Of a DNA stretch of 64,000 bases, positions 7,614 through 15,926 are shown piece after piece (the first letter of the stretch is position 1; each line of letters opens with the position of its first letter). The stretch lies in assembly GCA_964486455.1 (NCBI GenBank), contig CAZAMP010000018.1, positions 14,975 through 78,974 of the forward strand. Direction: 5' to 3'. A program made the translations under genes and the position numbers. The notes under the pieces were generated by a model, which saw only the letters and a program-made list of their open reading frames with translations, was not told the DNA's origin and made no database searches. The stretch comes from CAZAMP01 sp964486455 (GTDB lineage Bacteria; Eisenbacteria; RBG-16-71-46; CAZAMP01).

Positions 7614-10322
7614 ATGCATAGGAGCAATCAAGTGCTATCGCGCACGATCATCATCAGTCTCAGCATCGCAGTCCTCGTCGCCGTCGCGGCGGGACCGGGC
7701 TTCGGGTTGACCGTTCGTTCGAGTCACCCGCGCATGTTCGTGTTGCCCGAAGACCTTCCGAAGGTCCGCGCGCGGTGCGCGATCCCCGACGGCAACAACC
7801 AAGCGCAATACCCGAACGAGTGGAGCACGCATCTCGACCTCTACGAGCAGCTCACCGGGATGGTGGACGACTACCCATCGACGATTCCGGTCTGGGACAC
7901 GGCCGCCAACGGCACCAAGATGGCGAACCTTGCGACGATGTACCTTCTGAACTCGCATCGCTCTCAGGGAAACTCGTACCGCGAGAAGTTCATCGAGTGG
8001 TGGCGCGGAACGCTCGTCTACTCACGCGACCGGAATGGCGGCATCATCGGGCGCATCCTCTCCGGTAACGGGTGGGGCAAGGACGCGAACTGGTCGTACT
8101 GGACGTACGCGTACGACGCGGTCTACAACGCGCTCAGCTCCGACCATGCGCTTCGTGACAGCATCAGCACGCTCATCGGCCGGCAGGTCGAGGTAGCCTG
8201 GGACTCCCCCGACTACTACGAGGATCCGTTCTACAACGCGCCGTGGACCTCGGACGGGCTCCTCGGCGCCTGTCTCGCCGTCAAGGGCGACTATGGCGCG
8301 CGCGCGTGGAACCGCATCGAGCAGGAATTCGACGACTGGCTCGACCACGTCCATGAACGGAAGCTCGAGCAGAATCTGGCGCGGGTGTTGAACTACCAGG
8401 GCCAGTATCCGATGTGCGGCGGCTACAAGAACCGGCGCATCAAGGAAGACGTGACGACCGCGCTCGCCTGGCGGACCGCCGTCACGGACGAGGACCCGTT
8501 CTTCGAGCACGCCGATCACTTCCGGCAGATCGATGATGCCTATCTCTGGCGGCTTCGCGCGAACTTCCGCGAGTCGGACTGCACCGGAGACGGCCGTCTC
8601 ATCGGTCTGGTTGACGACACGCAGTGGCTCTACACGTATCCGTCCGCCTCGATCGACGAGAACGGCGAGGCGCTGTGGGTCCTCGACGAAACGGAAGAGC
8701 AGACCACCGCCGCCAGCGGAAACAAAGAGGTGTGGTTCCGCATCCTCTTCGACGACCGCTCGGTCCAGCGCGTGAACCCCGAGTCGTCGATGCAGACGAA
8801 CATCAAGCACTTCGGGGACCTGACCGTCGAGGACGGACGCACGTCGGAGTACACGTTCATTCGCAGCGACTGGAACTTCAACGTGAACGATCAGAACTCC
8901 GTCTTCCTATCGTTCTTCTGCGGCCCGACGCTCGGCTGTCACGAGCACGGCGGGTCACAGGGACATCTCGCGATCTTTCGCGGCGATGACGTGATTTCGG
9001 CCCACGCGGGTCTCTACGATCGCCCCGAGAACCGTCACTCGAAGCGGTACGCCGCGCAGACCGTTTCGTACAACACGATCCTGGTCGCCGACCCCGACAA
9101 CCCGTACATCGCGGGCGAGACGGATTCGCTTCGCTACCTCATGCAGCTCGAGGGATGCCAGTTCGAGGCCGAGCGCGTGAACTGGGAGAGCTGCCACCTG
9201 AACGCGCCGGACAAGCCGTTTCGGGAGGACTACATCCACGGAGGGGTCGACCGCCTGGAACAACTCGAGAACGGCGACACATATCTGCACGCCGACTTCA
9301 CGCGCGCCTACCCCAGCCCGCTCGCGCCCAACGACTGGCCGGACGGCGCGACGGTCGAGAACGCCACCCGTCAGGTGATGCTCGAGGCCGGGACGTTCGT
9401 CGTGGTGTGCGACCGCGTAACCTCCGTCAATCCGAACGCCGTCAAGCGTGTCCGGTGGCATTGCCCCAACCCGAACAGCTTCGTGCTGATCGACGGTTCC
9501 TGGACCGGGGGGACGCCGCCCTACACCGTGATCTACGGCGGAACGCCGGGGCAGTGGAGCACGGACGCCGTCCGGATTCGTTGGGACAGCTGGATCGACG
9601 ATGTGGTAGGCGACTCCCGCATGTTCGGCACGATCCTCTACCCGGTCCCGGCCGCATCCGGCGGACCCGGACGAAAGCTCGTGCGCGTCGGCGGCTCGAA
9701 TTCGTCCGGCGAGTGGAACATGGGCCGCACGTCGGGCGACAAGCCGTGCTGCGACGACCACAACGACGCGGACAACAGCTACGAGTTCTGGCTGCCCGAG
9801 GCGGAGTTCAATCAGAAGGCCCGCGCCCGAAACTGCTCGGGCGACTGCCAGACCGGCACGAGCGGCAACACCGAGCGATCGAACGGTTCCTACGGCTTCT
9901 GGGTCCTCGACACGGAAGCCACGGGCTGGAAGGACCACGTGTTCCTCCACGCTTTCGAAATCACGGCCAAGTCGCAGTCGCAGCCGACGATGATCGACTA
10001 CTTGGATGATGTCGACGCCGAGCACATCGGCTGTGAGATCCAGCTCGCCGGCACGAGCCGCATCAACGTCTTTAGCCGCGACGAAGAGCCGGACATCCAG
10101 ATCAGCTACCAGAGCTCGCTGCTCACACCGATCCAACACCTCATCGCGGACCTCGTGCCGGGACTGTATCTCGTCGAGGAACTGACGTCGGGGTTCACGG
10201 CCCAGGTGACGGTGCGTGATCAATCGAACGTCGCGTCGTTCGAGACGCCGTCGGGCGGCACGTTCCGGGTAACGCGGATCGCGGGTGGGGGCGACGTAGC
10301 GCGCGTCGTTACCGCCGACTGA
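7614..10322 (+). CDS. secreted heparinase II/III-like polysaccharide lyase
   Basis: 902 residues. A signal peptide (ISLSIAVLVAVAAGPGFG) is followed by SHPRMFVLPEDLPKVRARC, the same start seen in the second lyase at 23875-26274. An alpha/alpha-toroid region follows (about residues 60-340: WSYWTYAYDAVYNAL, GLLGACLAVKGDYGARAWNRIEQEF). The heparinase II/III beta-sandwich then begins with FFCGPTLGCHEHGGSQGHLAIFRGDDVISAHAGLYD, where the His pair and Tyr are likely catalytic, and continues with VSYNTILVADPDN. It probably cuts uronic-acid-containing polymer in the periplasm or outside. Lyases of this kind inside EPS loci often trim the home polymer. The C-terminus has no WGxIK tag or T9SS-like domain. 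Confidence 0.83.
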   Translation: MHRSNQVLSRTIIISLSIAVLVAVAAGPGFGLTVRSSHPRMFVLPEDLPKVRARCAIPDGNNQAQYPNEWSTHLDLYEQLTGMVDDYPSTIPVWDTAANGTKMANLATMYLLNSHRSQGNSYREKFIEWWRGTLVYSRDRNGGIIGRILSGNGWGKDANWSYWTYAYDAVYNALSSDHALRDSISTLIGRQVEVAWDSPDYYEDPFYNAPWTSDGLLGACLAVKGDYGARAWNRIEQEFDDWLDHVHERKLEQNLARVLNYQGQYPMCGGYKNRRIKEDVTTALAWRTAVTDEDPFFEHADHFRQIDDAYLWRLRANFRESDCTGDGRLIGLVDDTQWLYTYPSASIDENGEALWVLDETEEQTTAASGNKEVWFRILFDDRSVQRVNPESSMQTNIKHFGDLTVEDGRTSEYTFIRSDWNFNVNDQNSVFLSFFCGPTLGCHEHGGSQGHLAIFRGDDVISAHAGLYDRPENRHSKRYAAQTVSYNTILVADPDNPYIAGETDSLRYLMQLEGCQFEAERVNWESCHLNAPDKPFREDYIHGGVDRLEQLENGDTYLHADFTRAYPSPLAPNDWPDGATVENATRQVMLEAGTFVVVCDRVTSVNPNAVKRVRWHCPNPNSFVLIDGSWTGGTPPYTVIYGGTPGQWSTDAVRIRWDSWIDDVVGDSRMFGTILYPVPAASGGPGRKLVRVGGSNSSGEWNMGRTSGDKPCCDDHNDADNSYEFWLPEAEFNQKARARNCSGDCQTGTSGNTERSNGSYGFWVLDTEATGWKDHVFLHAFEITAKSQSQPTMIDYLDDVDAEHIGCEIQLAGTSRINVFSRDEEPDIQISYQSSLLTPIQHLIADLVPGLYLVEELTSGFTAQVTVRDQSNVASFETPSGGTFRVTRIAGGGDVARVVTAD

Positions 10323-10331
10323 GGCCGGATC

Positions 10332-11465
10332 ATGTCGGACGGTCCCCTCAAAATCCTCTTTCTGGCCGCGCCGTCGATGCCGCACGCGCGCCGCTGGATC
10401 GCGCAGCTCCAAGAGCGCGGCCATGAGGTGCGCGCGGCAACGCTGCACGAGATCCCGCCGGGGAACGCGGACCACACGATCGCGCTCAGAACACGCGGCG
10501 ACGTGTCGCGTCCGACGGGCCCGAAAGACATCCTCGCGGCTATCCGTCCGCTCCGCCGGATGATCGCGTCGTTCGAGCCGGATCTCACGATCGCGTACTA
10601 CATGACCTCGTACGGCCTGCTGGCGGCACTCGTGAACGCGCCGTGCGTCATCGGCGCCACGGCGGGCGGCGACGTGCTCGTGGATCCGTATGACAGCCTC
10701 TTTCAGCGCATCCGCAACCGATTCATCCTCGCGATCAGCTTGGGTCACGCCAAAAAGGTCCTGGCCTGGGCGCCGCACGTGGCCGCGCGTCTACGGGAAC
10801 TGGGTGTTCCGGAGGGGCGCATCTTCATCCAGCCGCGCGGCGTGGACCTCGAGAAATTCAAGCCCGCTAGCGGTCGGAGCAGTTCGCGGACCGTGAACAT
10901 CCTGTCGCTTCGGCAGTTCAAACCGCTCTATGAGATTCCGACGCTGGTGCGCGCGCTCGGCCGGCTGGACGACGACAACCTCACGTTTTCGGCCGCGTTG
11001 GTCGGTGATGGCCCGGAGCATCCTCGCATCGAGGAGATGGTCCGGGAGATGGGGCTCGACGACCGCGTGATCCTCCCGGGAACCGAGGACGAAAGCGGTG
11101 TCATCGAACGGCTCGGGAAAAGTGATATCTACGTATCCACGTCGTCGACCGACGGTGCGTCGGCGGCGCTTTTCGAGGCGATGGCGATGGGCGCGTACCC
11201 GATCGTGACGGACATCGCCGCGAACCGAACGTGGATCACGCCGGGCACCAACGGCGATCTCTTCCCGGTCGGCGATGACGACGCGCTTGCCGGCGCGATC
11301 CGGAGCGCGATAGCAGACCCCGTCAGTCGCCGCCGGGCTACGGAGAACAACCTTGCGCTCGTCCGCGATAAGCTCGATTTTCGAAAAAACATGGTCCGGA
11401 TCGAGACCGAGATGATGGCGACACTGCGATCGAGGAGAAACGGATGGGACTCGAAGGGCGTCTAG
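10332..11465 (+). CDS. GT4-type glycosyltransferase
   Basis: 377 residues starting 9 bp after the lyase gene, on the same strand. ILFLAAPSMPHARRWIAQLQERGHEVRAATL gives the GT-B N-domain; IGATAGGDVLVDPYDS, then ILAISLGHAKKVLAWAPHVAARLRELGVPEGRIFIQPRGVDLEKFKP lead into the C-domain; AALVGDGPEHPRIEEMVREMGL and SDIYVSTSSTDGASAALFEAMAMGAYPIVTDIAANRTWI hold the donor site, with the EX7E-type pattern reading as DGASAALFEAMA. It overlaps the following CelD-like gene by 22 bp, so the two are probably translated together. Confidence 0.9.
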   Translation: MSDGPLKILFLAAPSMPHARRWIAQLQERGHEVRAATLHEIPPGNADHTIALRTRGDVSRPTGPKDILAAIRPLRRMIASFEPDLTIAYYMTSYGLLAALVNAPCVIGATAGGDVLVDPYDSLFQRIRNRFILAISLGHAKKVLAWAPHVAARLRELGVPEGRIFIQPRGVDLEKFKPASGRSSSRTVNILSLRQFKPLYEIPTLVRALGRLDDDNLTFSAALVGDGPEHPRIEEMVREMGLDDRVILPGTEDESGVIERLGKSDIYVSTSSTDGASAALFEAMAMGAYPIVTDIAANRTWITPGTNGDLFPVGDDDALAGAIRSAIADPVSRRRATENNLALVRDKLDFRKNMVRIETEMMATLRSRRNGWDSKGV

Positions 11466-12967
11466 TAGATAGACGCGACGCGCTGGAAACGGAACCGTTT
11501 GCGAAAGCATGGAACGAAATGCCGACGCGGCGTGGGATTCAGGCTGACGTCTTCGACAGCCACGCGTGGGTGAGCGCTTGGTGCGACGCGGCGTCGCCGG
11601 AGCAGCGGGACACGCTTCGCATTCCGGCCGTGATGGATGGCGATCGTCCGGTCGCCGTACTGCCGCTCGTCGCCAAGTCGGCCCGCCGCTGGGACTGGTT
11701 GGGACTGGGTAGCCGTCTCCGGTATCGACCCGTTATCGGAACCGAGGCGCCGGACGATTCGATCCTCGACGCGCTCGCCGAGGCGGTGGCCTGCGCGGGC
11801 GCGCGCGAGCTTTCACTCTTGAACCTACCGTCCCGCGACCCGGTCGTGCGGTCGTTCGCGGGCGCGCTCGGACGCGCGGGCTACTTCGTGGCGCTCCGTG
11901 AGGGCTCGAGCGAGTGCCTCGCGACCGTCGACGACGGCTGGGCCGCGCACAAGAAGCGCTTCAAGCGATACGACCGGACCGTCAAGAGCAAGTCGAACAA
12001 GCTCAAGGGGCTCGGTGAGCTGACCGTCACGATGTACGGCTCCGGCGGCGAACCCATCGCGGACGGCTTTGCGCACTACGCGGATCTTCATGCAAAGAGC
12101 TGGAAGGGAGAGATGAGTCCCTCCACCCGGTCACTCCGCCAGTCGCTGCTCACGCGCACGGCGGAGCTGGGATGGTCGCGCGTCTTCATCCTGGACATCG
12201 CCGGCGTTGCCGCCGCCGCTCACGTCTGGTTCCGCGTCGGTGACGTGGCCACGTGGCTCTCGACCGCGTACGACCAACGCCTCGCGGTGACCAGCCCGGG
12301 CACCATCCTCATGTGGCGCGCTCAGGAGCGGATTTTCGACGAGTCGACGCCGAGAATCGTCGATTTCCTGCCCGGTCGAAACCCGCAGAAGGACCAGCTT
12401 GGTCCGGACCGCGAACCGCTCTTGTCGTTGGAGGCGGCGAAGAAGAGCCTCGTGACCGGGATCACGTTCCCGCTCAAGCGCCAGCTCCGACGGGCCGCGC
12501 GCCGCGCGCGCCGCTATCTGCCCAACGGCAAGAAGAACGCGTCGGATGGCCCGGCCACAACGCCGGCGCGGCCGACACGCTCGCTCACGACTGGCCCGGG
12601 CGGTGACCCGATTCCCGCTTCACCCTTGAAGCTGGACGCCGTGACGAAGCGCTATCTCGCCGTCGCCGGAGGATTCCGCGGCACCGACGACATGGCCGAA
12701 CACTGGGAAGAGGGCGACTCGTGGTGGCGGATCGGCGAGACACCGACCGCGCTCATTCGCCTCGGCGGTGAGGACGCGACCCCACGCGTGGTCAGGGAGA
12801 TCGTTCTCCTGGACGACAACGCGAAAGATCGGGTCGACACGATCATCGGATCGCTGGCGTCCGAGACGGGCGGGGAGCTCACGGCGGATCTGCCGGCAAT
12901 GAACGGCGAAGGAACGCCCGGCGAGCCGATCAAGGTGTACCAATCGGTCTTGCCCTGGCCGGGCTAG
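11444..12967 (+). CDS. CelD-like acetyltransferase fused to an unrecognised C-terminal domain (paralog 1)
   Basis: 507 residues; GAGGAG lies just before ATG 11444, inside the preceding gene. Residues 1-340 are CelD/BioF2-like (FDSHAWVSAWCDA, LLNLPSRDPVVRSF, FKRYDRTVKSKSNKLKGLGEL, YADLHAKSWKGEMS, YDQRLAVTSPGTILMWRAQE, DFLPGRNPQKDQ). A basic linker (RRAARRARRYLPNGKK) and a low-complexity stretch follow. Then comes a separate domain of about 125 residues with GDSWWRIGE, LIRLGGE, PRVVREIVLLD and a closing SVLPWPG. The whole architecture recurs in 15927-17465. The C-terminal domain was not recognised; it could be a second GNAT-like fold or an acceptor-binding unit. Confidence 0.8.
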   Translation: MGLEGRLVDRRDALETEPFAKAWNEMPTRRGIQADVFDSHAWVSAWCDAASPEQRDTLRIPAVMDGDRPVAVLPLVAKSARRWDWLGLGSRLRYRPVIGTEAPDDSILDALAEAVACAGARELSLLNLPSRDPVVRSFAGALGRAGYFVALREGSSECLATVDDGWAAHKKRFKRYDRTVKSKSNKLKGLGELTVTMYGSGGEPIADGFAHYADLHAKSWKGEMSPSTRSLRQSLLTRTAELGWSRVFILDIAGVAAAAHVWFRVGDVATWLSTAYDQRLAVTSPGTILMWRAQERIFDESTPRIVDFLPGRNPQKDQLGPDREPLLSLEAAKKSLVTGITFPLKRQLRRAARRARRYLPNGKKNASDGPATTPARPTRSLTTGPGGDPIPASPLKLDAVTKRYLAVAGGFRGTDDMAEHWEEGDSWWRIGETPTALIRLGGEDATPRVVREIVLLDDNAKDRVDTIIGSLASETGGELTADLPAMNGEGTPGEPIKVYQSVLPWPG

Positions 12968-13060
12968 TGCTGCCGGGGTAGCGCGATCCCGCGGCAGTAC
13001 GGGCCTGGGCCACGCGGCTACGTTCTCCGCTTTTCGCCGGACCCGAAAATCCACCGAAAA

Positions 13061-13076
13061 TTGTACCCAGGTACAA
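13061..13076. promoter_or_regulatory. perfect 16-bp palindrome TTGTACC-CA-GGTACAA
   Basis: Seven-base arms pair exactly around CA, in a short AT-rich island between two convergent genes. It looks like an operator or a small hairpin; no adjacent promoter or gene start was identified. Confidence 0.4.
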
Positions 13077-13110
13077 ACTTAACTCACATTTTAACAACAA
13101 GTTAAGGGAT

Positions 13111-13137
13111 GGGCGTCGACAGGGGTGTCGGCTTTTT
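13111..13137 (+). terminator. candidate intrinsic terminator downstream of CelD paralog 1
   Basis: CGACA-GGGG-TGTCG, extendable by two pairs with one mismatch, is followed two bases later by TTTTT. It lies about 150 bp after the stop of the CelD-like gene and between convergent genes. Confidence 0.5.
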
Positions 13138-13216
13138 GACACTGCACAAAGCGCCTTGGAGCGACGGCAGGTGCCGCTCTGTCGGGTATCGCCCTATCGA
13201 GGTCGGCGCCTGTGGA

Positions 13217-14212
13217 TTATTGCTCGCCGCGCTCGGCGTACTGAAGGGTGGTAACGGGAAGCTGGTCGCGGATCTCTCTCGCGAGAAGCTCCGTGAACAG
13301 CGTCGAGCCGCGGCTGTTCAGATGGCTTCGATCGCGGAAGAACTCCGGATCCTGAAATGACGGATGGGCGGTCCCGTCGACCGCGAGGTACGGGACACAT
13401 TCTTCGCGGGCCAGCGCGGTGTAGGCGGTTCGGGCCGGTCCGGCGTCGTGCTCCTCCGGATCATCCGCCCCCCGGTCACGGTGCTCGAAGCGCGGGCTCG
13501 TCACCAGCACCACCTGAACGCCGTGCTCCCGCGCCGTGGCGATGAAGTCGCGATACGTCTCGATGAGCTCGGGCCGAATCTCGGGCGGCGTCTCCCCCGC
13601 GTTCCTCCGGGCCTGCTCCTCGAGCTCATGCGCTTGCATCGTCCCGTCGAGCGGCACGAAGCCATCGTATCCCTTCTCGTTCGGGAACGAGAGATTGCGA
13701 ACGATCGGCCCGATCAACGAATTGTAGCGGTAGATCCATGACTGAAGCTTGAAACCCGCAAACCGCCCGGCACCCTCAAGGATCTCATCGACGTCCGGGT
13801 TTCGGCCGTAGTAGGGCGCGAACATCGAGGCGCGCGTGGCGTCCTGCCGGTAGAGATCGCGCGGTTCCGTGTGGAGGATGAAGAGCTTCGCCGAGTTTTC
13901 ACGGTCGAGCAGCAGAGACTGAAGCATGCGTCCGTAGAGGATCCCCTGCCCGTCACACCCCGCGTTGTATGCCGTGTATCCCAGCTCCCGCGTGAGCACG
14001 CGCGGATCGATGTGGTGGACCGCTCTCGAGCTTCCGAAGATGAAGATCTCGGCATCGCTCTGATCACACGCACGGTTGATGAGACCGACCGTCTCTCCGG
14101 TCTTGACCTTAGTGAGCGCGGACCGGAGGAGCAGCCCGACCGCCCGATCGATGATCACGAGACCGGCTATGAAGATCAGACTGCTGATGATTGCCCTGCG
14201 CCACATGTTCAT
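13217..14212 (-). CDS. AlgJ/DltD-like SGNH-fold partner of MBOAT acyltransferase
   Basis: 331 residues from ATG 14212, with AGGAGC 5 nt upstream. An N-terminal membrane anchor (residues 8-30) puts the rest in the periplasm. AEIFIFGSSRAVHHIDPRVL gives the GSSR nucleophile block (Ser about 61-62). YNAGCDGQGILYGRMLQSLLL and a late DRSHLNSRG (Asp about 294, His 297) complete an SGNH-type triad. Such proteins take an acyl group passed across the membrane by an MBOAT protein and place it on a polymer. It is the second gene of a two-gene operon, 36 bp behind the MBOAT gene, so O-acetylation of the exopolysaccharide is the likely job. Confidence 0.83.
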   Translation of the reverse strand: MNMWRRAIISSLIFIAGLVIIDRAVGLLLRSALTKVKTGETVGLINRACDQSDAEIFIFGSSRAVHHIDPRVLTRELGYTAYNAGCDGQGILYGRMLQSLLLDRENSAKLFILHTEPRDLYRQDATRASMFAPYYGRNPDVDEILEGAGRFAGFKLQSWIYRYNSLIGPIVRNLSFPNEKGYDGFVPLDGTMQAHELEEQARRNAGETPPEIRPELIETYRDFIATAREHGVQVVLVTSPRFEHRDRGADDPEEHDAGPARTAYTALAREECVPYLAVDGTAHPSFQDPEFFRDRSHLNSRGSTLFTELLAREIRDQLPVTTLQYAERGEQ

Positions 14213-14248
14213 CGTGCTCCTAAACGATCTCCGGAAGTCATACCGCCC

Positions 14249-15673
14249 CTAGAACTGGAAGTAGATGAACTGGCTTCCCCCGTCCACCGCGAGGAGGCCA
14301 ATACCGACGATCAGACCATACCAGCACGCCCACCGAAGCCCTATCGGATAGCGCGCGATCGTCTCGCGCACGCTTCCCACCCGCTCCTGCATGACGTGCA
14401 CGGCGAGGAGGATCGCGACGCCAAGCGTACCGTAGGTGAGCGTCATCGGATCAATGAACGGTTTGCCCGTCTCGGTCAGGATGCTCGCAATGATCGTCGT
14501 CGCGTCCGAGAGCGATCCCGCCCTGAAGAATATCCAGCTGAGGCACACCAGATGGAACGTTCCGACGATGCGGATCCCGTCCCACAGCCAGTTCAGCGAT
14601 TTCGTCCGGTCGTAAAGACGCTGGATCATGGGATCGGTCATCCGCGAGATCGACAGCATCACGCCCTGGAGCCCGCCCCAGATCACGAAGTTCCAGCTCG
14701 CGCCGTGCCAGAGCCCGCCGAGAAGCATCGTGATCATCAGGTTCACGTAGGTGCGGTTCACGCCGTAGCGGTTGCCGCCCAGCGGAATGTAGAGATAGTC
14801 CCGAAGCCACGACGAAAGCGAGATGTGCCACCGCCTCCAGAAATCCGTGATGCTCGTCGCGAAGTAAGGGCGGCGGAAGTTCAACATGATGTCGTAACCG
14901 AGCACGCGCGCCGATCCGATGGCGATGTCGGAATAGCCCGAGAAGTCGCAGTAGATCTGAAACGCGAAGAGGTACGTCGCCAGCAAGAACGACGGCCCCT
15001 CGTGCGCGGGTACGTTGTTGTAGATCGAGTCCACGTAGAGTGCCAGCCGGTCGGCGATGACGACCTTCTTGAACAGCCCCCAGAGGACGAGCTGGAGTCC
15101 GCTCGTCACGCGGTGCCAGTCGATCCGTTTGACCCGATCGATCTGAGGCAGGAGGTTTTTCGCCCGCTCGATGGGCCCAGCGACGAGCTGCGGGAAGAAT
15201 GCCACGTAGAGCGCGAAGCGCCCGAAGTGCCGCTCGGGCTCGATCTTCTTGCGATAGAGATCGATCGTGTAGCTCAGGGTCTGGAACGTGTAGAAGGAAA
15301 TGCCGACCGGGAGCAGCACGTGGAGCGGTGGGACACTCCAGTTGAGCCCGATCGACGTGCAGAACTGCATCGCGCTCTCGTTGAAGAAATTCCAGTACTT
15401 GAACGCGAAGAGCAGCCCGAGGTTCGTCGTGAGGCTGGCCAGAAGAAGCAAGCGCCGCCCCCGCGGTGATGGCTCTCTCGCCATCCCGAGACCGGCGAAG
15501 TAGTCGACGACGGTCGATAGAATGATCAGCCCGATATACGCCGCGTTCCAGCTCATGTAGAAGAAGTAGCTGGCCACGAGCAGCATGACCCAACGGAAGC
15601 GATGCGGCAGGAGGAAGTGCAACGCGACCACGGTCGGGAAGAAGAGCAGATACTCTATCGAGTTGAATAGCAT
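14249..15673 (-). CDS. MBOAT-family membrane O-acyltransferase (AlgI-like)
   Basis: 474 residues from ATG 15673, with GAGGAA 5 nt upstream. The N-terminus MLFNSIEYLLFFPTVVALHFLLP and YFFYMSWNAAYIGLI are signatures of the AlgI branch. SISFYTFQTLSY-type sequence (GISFYTFQTLSYTIDLYR), FPQLVAGPIERAKNLLPQI, DFSGYSDIAIGSARVLGY and LLGGLWHGASWNFVIWGGLQG follow. The WHG histidine, expected to be catalytic, is present; the second histidine often seen about 13 residues on (WGxxHG) is Gln here. It should move acetyl groups from cytoplasmic donor to the periplasmic SGNH partner at 13217-14212. Confidence 0.9.
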   Translation of the reverse strand: MLFNSIEYLLFFPTVVALHFLLPHRFRWVMLLVASYFFYMSWNAAYIGLIILSTVVDYFAGLGMAREPSPRGRRLLLLASLTTNLGLLFAFKYWNFFNESAMQFCTSIGLNWSVPPLHVLLPVGISFYTFQTLSYTIDLYRKKIEPERHFGRFALYVAFFPQLVAGPIERAKNLLPQIDRVKRIDWHRVTSGLQLVLWGLFKKVVIADRLALYVDSIYNNVPAHEGPSFLLATYLFAFQIYCDFSGYSDIAIGSARVLGYDIMLNFRRPYFATSITDFWRRWHISLSSWLRDYLYIPLGGNRYGVNRTYVNLMITMLLGGLWHGASWNFVIWGGLQGVMLSISRMTDPMIQRLYDRTKSLNWLWDGIRIVGTFHLVCLSWIFFRAGSLSDATTIIASILTETGKPFIDPMTLTYGTLGVAILLAVHVMQERVGSVRETIARYPIGLRWACWYGLIVGIGLLAVDGGSQFIYFQF

Positions 15674-15926
15674 GCGATTCCTCGGTGATGGCCCTGCTGG
15701 AACAGTAGGCCGTCGCGCCGATCTCCGTCCGCGGTCGTAACGATCATGGACCCCGTGACACACATAATGATAGATCTAACTATCGACCTAAAAGCGTGCG
15801 AAGATTAGCCCAAGCATCCGAGAGATCCAAGCGGGGCTGGCGACCAATGGCATCCCCGTGATATTCAGATGGGCAACTCTACATACGATAACCGGGAAGC
15901 GACCGAGCCAGGAGTAGCGTGAGCGA

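Noticed and set aside
8955..10778. A 607-codon open frame on the minus strand
   Set aside because: It is antisense to the heparinase-like and glycosyltransferase genes, whose motifs are clear; its product is low-complexity Arg/Val/Asp-rich.
13871..15469. A 532-codon open frame on the plus strand
   Set aside because: It is antisense to the SGNH and MBOAT genes, with a highly charged product without recognisable domains.
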